Assembly (NCBI GenBank): GCA_041402045.1
Contig: JAWKSZ010000022.1
Location: 1-64,000, forward strand
Origin: JAGQRJ01 sp041402045
GTDB lineage: Bacteria; Planctomycetota; J058
Direction: 5' to 3'
DNA: 64,000 nt
Within the stretch, counting starts at the first letter, position 1. Every line of letters starts with the position of its first letter. Position numbers and translations under genes: made by a program. Under the pieces are notes generated by a model. It searched no databases, had not been told where the DNA came from, and saw only the letters and a list, made by a program, of their open reading frames with translations. Shown here piece after piece: positions 8,344 through 15,319 of the stretch.

Positions 8344-9468
8344 CTACAGCCGCAGGCTCGGCTCGCGCTCGAGGCAGCGGGACACGAGCTGGCTCAGCGC
8401 CGGGGGCGTCGACGGCTCGCGCTCGGCGAGGGGCTTGGGCTCCTCGTTGAACACGCGCCGGATCAGGTCGGCGTAGCTCTTGGCCTCGACCGGCGGGACC
8501 CCGGCGATGCAGTGGTAGAGCGTCGCCGCCCAGCCGTAGACGTCGGCGCGCACGGTGACGTTCTGGGCGTTCTGGACCTGCTCGGGCGCGACGTAGAGCA
8601 GGCTCCCCAGCCCCTGGCCCTTGCTCGTGACCACGCTCTCGCTCGAGAGGTCCTTGACCAGGCGGAAGCCCTGGAGCTTGGCCAGCCCGTCGCGCTTGCG
8701 CACGATCACGTTGTTGGGGCACACGTCGCGGTGGATCACCCCCTGCTCGTGGGCGTAGGCCAGGGCGTCGGCGACCTGACGCATGACCTCCAGCACCCGC
8801 GGGCCCGGGAGCCCGCTCTTGCGCTCCTCGAGCACCGCGCCCAGGGTCCAGCCCTCGACGTGCTCGCACACCAGATACAGCACGTCCTCGAGCTCGTGGA
8901 CGTCGTAGACCTCGGTGATGTGCGGGTGCCGCAGCCGCCCGCCGGTCCGCACCTCGCGCATGAAGCGCCGCACGGCCTCCTTGCTGTCCGCGTCGTCGGC
9001 GAGCTGCTTCCGCGAGAGGGTCTTGACCAGGACCATGCGCCCGGTGAGGTCCTGCTCCGCCAGGAACAGCTCGCCGTGGAACGAGGTCTCGAGCCGGTTG
9101 CGCAGGATGTAGCCCGGCAGCGTCTGGGGCAGGCTGGCCTGGGTCTTGGGGAGCTGCGACGGGTCCGGCGGACTGCCCAGGGAGACCTTGAGCTTGACCT
9201 TCCCCAGCTGCAGCTCGTCCCCCGAGTTCAGGAGCGACGCGCCGACGCGCCGCCCGTTGACGAAGGTCCCGTTCTTGCTGTCCAGGTCGACCACCCGGGC
9301 CTTGCCCTCGGCGGCCTGCACGGCGCAGTGCTGGCGGCTGAGCAGCGGGTCCTCGAAGGCGTAGTCCGAGCTGCGCTTGCTGCGGCCGAGGGTCACGCGC
9401 TGACCCTCGCCGACCGGGAGCAGTTGCCCCTCGATCGCGCCCTCGATCACCGTGAGGTAGGCGGGCAT
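8344..9468 (-). CDS. FHA domain plus Ser/Thr pseudokinase; in-frame TAG 18 codons before a second stop
   Basis: 374 residues. FHA domain at about 20-95 (VTLGRS, LLSRQH, DSKNGTFVNG). Kinase fold at about 120-374, with the beta-3 Lys K149 (LVKTL) and HRD at 246-248 (IHRDVCPNN). The DFG motif is GFR (267-269, KLQGFRL), and the Gly-rich loop is not recognisable. Loss of the metal-binding Asp makes catalysis unlikely, so a scaffold or phosphopeptide-sensing role is inferred. After the TAG at 8346-8344 the same frame continues TLPEVIAALDPILAGLKR to a second TAG (8289-8287). That extension looks like a normal kinase tail, so the first TAG is a nonsense mutation or base error. GGAGGAG precedes the ATG. 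Its start overlaps the upstream FHA gene by 22 nt, suggesting translational coupling. Confidence 0.85.
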   Translation of the reverse strand: MPAYLTVIEGAIEGQLLPVGEGQRVTLGRSKRSSDYAFEDPLLSRQHCAVQAAEGKARVVDLDSKNGTFVNGRRVGASLLNSGDELQLGKVKLKVSLGSPPDPSQLPKTQASLPQTLPGYILRNRLETSFHGELFLAEQDLTGRMVLVKTLSRKQLADDADSKEAVRRFMREVRTGGRLRHPHITEVYDVHELEDVLYLVCEHVEGWTLGAVLEERKSGLPGPRVLEVMRQVADALAYAHEQGVIHRDVCPNNVIVRKRDGLAKLQGFRLVKDLSSESVVTSKGQGLGSLLYVAPEQVQNAQNVTVRADVYGWAATLYHCIAGVPPVEAKSYADLIRRVFNEEPKPLAEREPSTPPALSQLVSRCLEREPSLRL

Positions 9469-9773
9469 GACTCCTCCTCCACCCAATGGACCCTGAGCGT
9501 GCTCCGCCCGAGGGAGACCTGATCCCCGTCGCGCAGCGGGCACTGCTCGACCTGCTCGCCGTTGACGTAGGTCCCGTTGGTGCTGCTGTGGTCCTCGATG
9601 AACCATTGGCCCTTGAACGGCGCGACCGTGGCGTGCAGCGCGCTGACCTTGCTGTCCTCGCGCAGGAGCAGGTCCACGTGCCGCGAGCGCCCCACGGTGA
9701 TCGCGCCGGCGCGCTCGACCTCGGCGCCCGCGCAGGGGCCCTCGGTCACCTCCAGGCGCAGGAGCCCGCTCAC
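9447..9773 (-). CDS. Stand-alone FHA domain protein
   Basis: 108 residues, essentially one FHA domain: ITVGRSRHVDLLL at about 24-36, VSALHATVAP, then HSSTNGTYVNGEQV at about 65-78. The conserved Arg/Ser/Asn-Gly phosphothreonine-binding positions are present. The GTG start at 9773 overlaps the stop of the upstream CoA-binding gene (GTGA), and its 3' end overlaps the pseudokinase gene. The three genes 10186 to 8344 therefore form one tightly coupled operon. It probably recognises a phosphothreonine made by a kinase encoded elsewhere, for example the kinases at 16.8 or 48.8 kb. That partnership is inference. Confidence 0.85.
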   Translation of the reverse strand: MSGLLRLEVTEGPCAGAEVERAGAITVGRSRHVDLLLREDSKVSALHATVAPFKGQWFIEDHSSTNGTYVNGEQVEQCPLRDGDQVSLGRSTLRVHWVEEESCPPTSR

Positions 9774-10186
9774 GCGCGGCCCCCGAGCAGCCGGCGGTGC
9801 ACCCGCAGCAGGCAGTCGTCCATGACCACCAGCACCCCGGCCTCCCGCGCGCGGGCCGCGGCCTCCTCGTGCACGACCCCGTCCTGGAGCCAGAGCGCGT
9901 CCACCCCCAGGGCCAGGACCTCGTCCACGACCTCGGGCACGTGCTGGCTGGCGCGGAACACGTCGACGAGGTCGATCGGCCCCTCGATCGCGCTGAGGCT
10001 GGGGACCGACGGCACCCCGTGCACCGCCGCGCCGTCGGGGCGCACCGGGATCACCTCGTAGCCCACGTCCAGGAGGTAGCGCATGACGCCGTGGGCCGGG
10101 CGCGCAGGGTCGGGGGACGCCCCGGGCATGGCGATCCGGCGGACGCGCCGCAGCAGGGCGCGGAGGGTGTCGTCGTCGGGGTTCAC
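9770..10186 (-). CDS. CoA-binding domain protein (YccU-like)
   Basis: 138 residues, the usual length of the family. Rossmann-like CoA-binding fold: RRVRRIAMPGASPDPARP, VMRYLLDVGYEVIPVRP, IDLVDVFRASQHVPEVV, ALWLQDGVVHEEAAARA and a terminal VVMDDCLLRVHRR. Homologues such as YccU bind CoA or acyl-CoA; the physiological job is not well known. GTG at 10186 is chosen because homology begins there; the longer frame upstream is low-complexity. It is first gene of the FHA operon and divergent from the OCD-like gene, so promoters for both should lie in 10187-10292. Confidence 0.82.
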   Translation of the reverse strand: MNPDDDTLRALLRRVRRIAMPGASPDPARPAHGVMRYLLDVGYEVIPVRPDGAAVHGVPSVPSLSAIEGPIDLVDVFRASQHVPEVVDEVLALGVDALWLQDGVVHEEAAARAREAGVLVVMDDCLLRVHRRLLGGRA

Positions 10187-10292
10187 GCCCCAGACGATAC
10201 CGTGGGGCAAGGACCAGGCCAGGGGGTCGCGCGAGCTTCGCCCCGCCCGGGGCGTTCGCGAGCTCGCGCCCGCGCACTTAGAATCGCTCCCC

Positions 10293-11237
10293 ATGGCCCT
10301 GCTCCTCACCGACGAAGAGCTGACCGAGCTGGTCGGCATGGCCGCGGCGATCCGCGCAATGCGCGAGGTGTTCCGCGAGCGCGCGGGCGGCCGCGGGCAC
10401 AGCCCGACTCGGGTCGGGCTCCCCCTCGAGGCGGGGAACCTGGTCCTGACCCCGGGCAGCGTGGGGCGTCCCCAGCGCGCCGGGCTGCGGGTCTACGCCG
10501 CGGGCCGCCCCGAGGACCACCAGCTCACCGCGGTGTGGGCCGACTCCGGCGCCCTGGACGGGATCGTGCTCGGCCGGTCGCTCGGGATCCTGCGCACCGG
10601 GGCGATCGGCGGGGTCGCGCTCCAGCTCCTGGCTCCCGAGCGCGTGGAGAAGGTCGCGGTCCTGGGCCCTGGCCGTCAGGCCCTGGAGCAGGTGCGCGCG
10701 CTCCTCGCCGTGCGCAAGCCGGAGTGGATCGAGCTCCACCGCCGCGACCAGCGCGCGCTCCCGGCCCAGGCCGAGCAGTGGCGCAAGGAGTTCGGCGTGC
10801 GGGTCACCCCCGCGGTCAACGCCGAGACCGCGGTGCGCGGGGCGGACGTGGTGATCGTGGCCACGACCTCGATCACCCCGGTGCTCAAGCCCGAGTGGCT
10901 GGGCGAGTCGACCCACGTGAGCTCGTTGGGCCCCAAGCGCAGCGGCGCCCACGAGCTCTCCCTCGGCGTCGCCGAGTGGGCGAACCTCGTGGTCTCGGAC
11001 TTCCCCGAGCAGTGCCGCGCCGAGCCCGAGTTCTTCCTCCAGGGCACCCCGCACCTCGACGCCCTGGTCGACCTGGCGGAGTTCGTGTCCGGCCGCGTGC
11101 GCCGCGAGGCCGGAGACCGCTCGCTGTTCGTGAGCCACGGGCTGGCGGGGACCGAGGTGGCGCTGGCCGCCCTGGCCCTCGACCTGGCGCGCCAGCAAGA
11201 GCGCGGCGTGCCGCTCCCGGGGTTCCCCGAGCTGTAG
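10293..11237 (+). CDS. Ornithine cyclodeaminase / mu-crystallin family protein
   Basis: 314 residues covering the whole family fold. N-terminal substrate part: LLLTDEELTELVGMAAAIRA and AVWADSGALDGIVLGRSLGI, with LRTGAIGGVALQLL. The NAD(P)-binding motif is VAVLGPGRQALEQV near 128-141, followed by GADVVIVATTSITPVL. Family members are NAD(P)-dependent ketimine reductases, ornithine cyclodeaminases, or alanine/lysine dehydrogenase relatives; the substrate cannot be told from sequence. No clear ribosome site precedes the ATG. It is divergent from the CoA-binding/FHA operon and followed by the family B repeat block. Confidence 0.87.
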   Translation: MALLLTDEELTELVGMAAAIRAMREVFRERAGGRGHSPTRVGLPLEAGNLVLTPGSVGRPQRAGLRVYAAGRPEDHQLTAVWADSGALDGIVLGRSLGILRTGAIGGVALQLLAPERVEKVAVLGPGRQALEQVRALLAVRKPEWIELHRRDQRALPAQAEQWRKEFGVRVTPAVNAETAVRGADVVIVATTSITPVLKPEWLGESTHVSSLGPKRSGAHELSLGVAEWANLVVSDFPEQCRAEPEFFLQGTPHLDALVDLAEFVSGRVRREAGDRSLFVSHGLAGTEVALAALALDLARQQERGVPLPGFPEL

Positions 11238-11257
11238 GCGGAGCGGGAGCGCCCTGG

Positions 11258-11488
11258 CACGGGCACGGGTCGCGAGACCGCGCCGGGAGGACCACGAATC
11301 CAAACCGCCAAGGACGCCAAGGACGCCAAGGCCGCGGATTCGGTCACCTTGCGCAGGCAAGAGACAGGATCTGGACCCCACACGGCCTGCACTCCCCAAC
11401 CCGGAGGAGAGGCGGCCAGGGCGGAGCCTGGCGTCCTTGGCGTCCTTGGCGGTTCCATTCTTCTTCCGGACTCGGGGAGCGAAGCGCA
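11258..11488 (+). repeat. Repeat family B, copy B1
   Basis: Palindromic element. The left arm at 11303-11333 (AACCGCC then AAGGACGCC modules) pairs with the right arm at 11421-11454. Flanks shared with B2 are CACGGG hexamers and CGCGAGACCGCGCCGGGAGG on the left, and TCTTCCGGACTCGGGGAGCG on the right. The interior holds a small hairpin, CTTGC-GCAG-GCAAG. Confidence 0.88.
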
Positions 11489-11502
11489 GTTTACCAACAG
11501 CC

Positions 11503-11720
11503 TCACGGGCACGGGCACGGGCACGGGTCGCGAGACCGCGCCGGGAGGACCACGAATCCAAACCGCCAAGGACGCCAAGGACGCCAAGGCTCCGCGGATT
11601 CGGTCACCTTGCGCAGGCAAGAGACAGGATCTGGATCCCACACGGCCTGCACTCCCCAACCCGGAGGAGAGCGGCCAGGGCGGAGCCTTGGCGTCCTTGG
11701 CGTCCTTGGCGGTTCCATGC
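11503..11720 (+). repeat. Repeat family B, copy B2 (perfect 34-bp arms)
   Basis: The arms at 11561-11594 and 11681-11714 are perfect inverted repeats of 34 bp, separated by 86 bp. Each is made of a 9-bp module (GCCAAGGAC) read about three times. B2 is a near-exact direct repeat of B1 about 258 bp upstream; its left flank has four CACGGG hexamers where B1 has about two. Confidence 0.9.
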
Positions 11721-11760
11721 CTCCTTCCGGCTGGCTGCGCAGCGAGCCCCCCGACGCGCG

Positions 11761-12033
11761 TCAGCCGTGGCGCGCGGCGATCTCCGCGTAGCAGGCTTCG
11801 CACACCAGCGACATGCGGTGGAAGGCTTGGAAGGCCTCGGTCAGCCCGCCCTCCTCCTGGAAGCGCGCCTCGCAGGCGTCGCACCAGGCCTGCAGGTCGC
11901 CGGGCTCGTCGGAGTTGACCACGAGGCCCCGGGGCGGCCCGGCCCCGAGCAGGTGCCCGCACACCACCGCCGCCACGCCGCGCCCGTGGCGCTCGCACGC
12001 GACCTGCAGCGGCTCGTCGGGCTCGTCGGTCAT
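11761..12033 (-). CDS. Small zinc-ribbon-like protein, unknown function
   Basis: 90 residues with eight potential metal ligands in order: C13, H16, C25, H27, C51, C54, C78, C81 (ACERHG, VVCGHL, WCDACE, LVCEACY). This suggests two interleaved zinc sites. No enzymatic domain can be seen. The ATG at 12033 is 16 nt downstream of the neighbouring gene's stop on the same strand, so it is probably co-transcribed with the GspE-N-like gene. No strong ribosome site. Confidence 0.75.
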   Translation of the reverse strand: MTDEPDEPLQVACERHGRGVAAVVCGHLLGAGPPRGLVVNSDEPGDLQAWCDACEARFQEEGGLTEAFQAFHRMSLVCEACYAEIAARHG

Positions 12034-12049
12034 GCTTGGGTGAGCGAGC

Positions 12050-12826
12050 CTAGAACAGGCCCGAGCCCTCGTCGGAGTCTTCGAGGTCCAGGGGCGAGCG
12101 CGCGATCTCGACCGCCTGGGAGTCGAGCTCGACGTCGTCCAGGTCGGCCTCGGCCCACAGGGCGTCGAGGTCCTCGTCGGAGACCGAGCCCAGCTCGCCG
12201 CTCTCGCTGAGGCTGAACAGGTCCTTGCCCAGGCGCGCGCTGGCGCCCGAGGCCGACTCGGCGTGGGCCGCGCGCAGCGAAGCCAGCTCGTTGCGCCGGG
12301 TCTTCTCGCGCCAGGCGTCCTCCTCGCCCTTGCGCGCGGCGCCCGTCGACTGGCGCTCGGGGGCCTGGCCGGCGGTGTCGTCGTCGACCGGGCGCAGGGT
12401 CACGGGCCGGACCTTGAGCATGGCGCGCACGATCGCCTCGTCCTCCTTGCCCTTCACGTGCCCGCGCTGCCGGGCCAGCTCGTTGACCCGCACCAGCTCG
12501 TCGTCGTACTTGTAGGCCTTCTTCTGCTCGCGCAGCAGGTTCTCCGCCAGGTCCGGGGTCAGCACCTTCGACTGCACCGCGATCTTGACGTAGAACTTGT
12601 CCTCCTTGCGCCAGAGGTAGTAGCGCAGGGCCCGCCAGATCTTGAGGATCTGCTTGCGCTCCAGCAGGTTGAACTTGAGCAGGATCCGGTCGAGGGGCAG
12701 GTCCCGCCCGCGCTCGCGCGCCTGCTCCTGGAACTGGAGCGCCCGGTCGAGGTCCTCGTCGCCGACGAGCCCGCTGTTGCGAACCGCGCGCGCGAAGCGT
12801 CGATCGGAGCTGGTGGAGAATCCCAC
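12050..12826 (-). CDS. Protein with GspE N-terminal-like helical domain, acidic tail
   Basis: 258 residues. Residues 20-65 (DEDLDRALQFQEQARERG, DLPLDRILLKFNLL) and again about 75-130 (IAVQSKVLTPDLAENLLREQ) resemble the MshEN/GspE-N helical repeats found in type II secretion ATPases and in many planctomycete and myxobacterial signalling proteins. The C-terminal 60 residues are strongly acidic (LDALWAEADLDDVELDS). There is no ATPase domain, so it is not the secretion motor; a binding or regulatory role is inferred. GTG start at 12826 with GAGAGG 8 nt upstream. It is divergent from the cyclic-nucleotide-binding gene. Confidence 0.65.
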   Translation of the reverse strand: MGFSTSSDRRFARAVRNSGLVGDEDLDRALQFQEQARERGRDLPLDRILLKFNLLERKQILKIWRALRYYLWRKEDKFYVKIAVQSKVLTPDLAENLLREQKKAYKYDDELVRVNELARQRGHVKGKEDEAIVRAMLKVRPVTLRPVDDDTAGQAPERQSTGAARKGEEDAWREKTRRNELASLRAAHAESASGASARLGKDLFSLSESGELGSVSDEDLDALWAEADLDDVELDSQAVEIARSPLDLEDSDEGSGLF

Positions 12827-12975
12827 GGCGTGGCCCTCTCGGATGGATATGGTTTCGACCCATCGACGTTAGCCCACTCGAGGGCCTAAGTGAAGGGCGG
12901 CGCAAACCTTGACGACCGTGACCCGTCCGCCCCCGGCCCTCCCCCCCGCTCCGGCGAAACCGCTACCATGAGCCC

Positions 12976-13476
12976 ATGGTGGACGGGAGCACGCCCGACG
13001 TCAGAGCGCTGGCCCAGCGCATGCCCGAGAAGCTCCTGTTCCAGGGCCTGTCGCCCGAGCAGTGCGCCAAGGTGGCCGAGATCGTGGTCGTGGAGCGCTA
13101 CGAGCGCGGCCACGTGATCGTCCACGAGCGCGACTACGGCGACTGCCTCTACGTGCTCGACGAGGGCGCGGTCGAGGTCCGGGTCGCGAGCTCCGAGGGC
13201 GACCGCCTGGTCAGCGAGCTCCAGGCGCAGGCCCCCGGCGAGATCAGCTTCGCCGGGGATTTCTTCGGTGAAATGTGCCTGCTCGACCTCGAGCCCCGCT
13301 GCGCGAGCGTGATCGCCCTCGAGCCCTGCGTGCTCTGGCAGATCAACCGCGACCACCTCTACTGGCTGTTCGGCGACGACAAGGGCCTCCAACTCCGGAT
13401 CCTGCTGGCCGTGGCCCGCGTGCTCAGCCGGCGCCTGAACCTCATGGATCAAGCCGCCGCCCAGCGCCAGGGCTGA
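12976..13476 (+). CDS. Cyclic nucleotide-binding domain protein without DNA-binding domain
   Basis: 166 residues: one CRP-type cyclic-nucleotide-binding domain at about 20-140 (LLFQGLSPEQCAKVAEIVVV, GDCLYVLDEGAVEVRV) with the phosphate-binding cassette FFGEMCLLDLEPRCASVIA, followed by a C-helix. No HTH follows, so it is not a CRP-like transcription factor. It probably senses cAMP/cGMP, or is a degenerate scaffold, and acts on a partner protein. The STAS/QTxMFQP protein lies 83 nt downstream on the same strand. Confidence 0.85.
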   Translation: MVDGSTPDVRALAQRMPEKLLFQGLSPEQCAKVAEIVVVERYERGHVIVHERDYGDCLYVLDEGAVEVRVASSEGDRLVSELQAQAPGEISFAGDFFGEMCLLDLEPRCASVIALEPCVLWQINRDHLYWLFGDDKGLQLRILLAVARVLSRRLNLMDQAAAQRQG

Positions 13477-13559
13477 CCCGCAGGCGACGACCCGCCCTGG
13501 GTGCACGGGCCAAACTCTCTGGTTAGACTGCGGCTAACCCATTGCGTATCAGGGAGAAA

Positions 13560-15293
13560 GTGTCGCGGATTCGGCTAGTCAACGAGGTCGCGATCGTCGA
13601 GTTCGACGGGGACGCCCTGACGGACCTCATGAGCGCGCTGCGGGCTCACGTCGACGACGACGGGGGGCCGCGCACGGTCTTGGTGGACCTGCAGAACCTG
13701 CAGGAGCTCTCCGCGGACGGGATCGAGACCCTGACCGAGGCCGCGATCGTGTGTCGCGACCGCGGCTGCGACATTGGCATGTACGCGCTGCATGAGGACG
13801 TCGGACGCCTGCTCGACGCCCTCGAATTGGGCCCGCACCTGCCCCGGGTCCTGGCCGGGACCGACGAGGCCAGCGCCCTCGCCCGCCTGGAGGAGGAGCA
13901 GACCGTGCCCCCCCTGGCGGCGGCGCCGGTGCTCCCCAGCTCGCCTCCGGCCCCCACCCCGGCCCCGATCGACCTCGAGATCTCCTTCGACGCCGCGACC
14001 GCGCCCACCGCGCGCTTCGGCCCGATCCCGCGCGGCCCCGAGTCCTACGCGGAGCAGTCGCCCGCCGAGCTGCTGCAGATCGACTGGGGGGACCTGACCA
14101 AGACCGGCTACCGCCTGAGCGGCGAGGGCGCCGAGGCGATCCACGCCGCCGTCGCCGCCGAGCGCGCGAGCCCCAAGCCCGAGCCCGAGGAGGCCTACTC
14201 CCCCCTGGACGAGGGCGGCTTCGACGGCCCTCCGCGGGCGGTGAGCCAGACCCGCGTCGCCGAGCCGCCGACGCGCCCCGTGCCGATCTCCTTGCCCCCC
14301 GCCGAGGAGCCGCCGCGCGCGACCCCGGCGCCGGTGAGCCAGCCGCCGACCACCCCGCACCCGGCGGTCACGGCCTACGCGGAGGACGCGTCCAGCGGCG
14401 ACGACCAGGGCACGGTCATGTTCCAGCCCGGCGCCGACTTCGCCGCGCAGCTCGCGGCCGCGTCGGGCGAGATCGTGGCCAGCGGCGAGTCCGAAGAGCA
14501 GACGCTCATGTTCCAGCCGAGCGCCGCCCTGGCGGCGGAGCTGGCCCAGGCGACCCAGGACATCGAGCGCAGCCAGAGCCGCGAGGTCCCGCCCGAGGCC
14601 CTGGACGCCGCCGGCGCGCCCAGCGGCGCCTTCGTGGACACCGAGGAGTCCGACGAGGGCAACCAGACGGTCATGTTCCAGCCCGGCATGGACCTCGCCG
14701 CCGAGCTGGCCCGCCTCGACGCCGCCGACGCCGCCCGGGCCGCGGCCCAGGTCGCCGAGTCCGAGCGCACCCACAGCCCGGCCTACGCCCAGGAGCCGGA
14801 GGACGACCAGACGATCATGTTCCAGCCCGGCGCGCTCGACGCCGCGCTCCTGGCCGAGGTCGCCGCCGCCGCGGGCCCGGAGCCCGCCGCCGAGGCCCCC
14901 GCGCAGCAAGCGCCCCCGACCAGCGGTCAGGTGCGCCAGCAGGCCCTGGGGCTCAACGGCGAGGACGCCGAGCTGCGGGTGTTCGTGCACGACTACGCCC
15001 TGCAGACGCCGCTGCATCTCGAGCTCCTCGGGCGCTTCGCCGAGGCCGGGGAGCGCGCCCTCGGGCCCGCCGACCTGCGCAACGTGCACAGCAGCGGCGG
15101 GCGGGTCACCGACGTGCTCGACCAGTTCGTGCAGTGCCGCCTCGTGCGCCGCACCCGCGCGCCCCGGGTCCGCGGCGGCACCGGCTTCGTGTTCTCGCCC
15201 AGCCCGCGGGTCGGCGGGCTGATCCACAAGCTGCTCAAGCTCTGGCAGGCCCCGCAGTCACGGGCGACCGTCTCGTCCTGGCTGGAGGGCTAG
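13560..15293 (+). CDS. STAS domain protein with four QTxMFQP motifs and a C-terminal helical domain
   Basis: 577 residues. An N-terminal STAS-like domain (about 3-105: VAIVEFDGDALTDLM, VLVDLQNLQELSADGIETL) resembles anti-sigma-factor antagonists, but the usual phospho-Ser position is not obvious. A long Pro/Ala/Glu-rich linker contains four copies of [DE]xxQT[VLI]MFQP[GS] with Thr at about 285, 315, 370 and 418, each followed by an Ala/Leu helix (AAxLA). Residues 475-577 form a folded, possibly winged-helix-like domain (LRVFVHDYALQTPLHLELLG). GTG at 13560 with AGGGAG is preferred over the TTG at 13542. It lies between the cyclic-nucleotide-binding gene and an acyl-CoA synthetase subunit. A scaffold role with the linker Thr residues as phospho-sites is speculative. 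Confidence 0.75.
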   Translation: MSRIRLVNEVAIVEFDGDALTDLMSALRAHVDDDGGPRTVLVDLQNLQELSADGIETLTEAAIVCRDRGCDIGMYALHEDVGRLLDALELGPHLPRVLAGTDEASALARLEEEQTVPPLAAAPVLPSSPPAPTPAPIDLEISFDAATAPTARFGPIPRGPESYAEQSPAELLQIDWGDLTKTGYRLSGEGAEAIHAAVAAERASPKPEPEEAYSPLDEGGFDGPPRAVSQTRVAEPPTRPVPISLPPAEEPPRATPAPVSQPPTTPHPAVTAYAEDASSGDDQGTVMFQPGADFAAQLAAASGEIVASGESEEQTLMFQPSAALAAELAQATQDIERSQSREVPPEALDAAGAPSGAFVDTEESDEGNQTVMFQPGMDLAAELARLDAADAARAAAQVAESERTHSPAYAQEPEDDQTIMFQPGALDAALLAEVAAAAGPEPAAEAPAQQAPPTSGQVRQQALGLNGEDAELRVFVHDYALQTPLHLELLGRFAEAGERALGPADLRNVHSSGGRVTDVLDQFVQCRLVRRTRAPRVRGGTGFVFSPSPRVGGLIHKLLKLWQAPQSRATVSSWLEG

Positions 15294-15319
15294 CTCGAGC
15301 TGACGTCCGGGGTCCTCCG

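Noticed and set aside
8122..9522. 466-codon plus-strand frame opposite the FHA-pseudokinase
   Set aside because: FHA and kinase motifs are on the minus strand with good ribosome sites; the plus frame is a shadow.
11349..11918. Open frames running across the family B repeats
   Set aside because: They translate both repeat copies into the same peptide in different frames; coding would be accidental.
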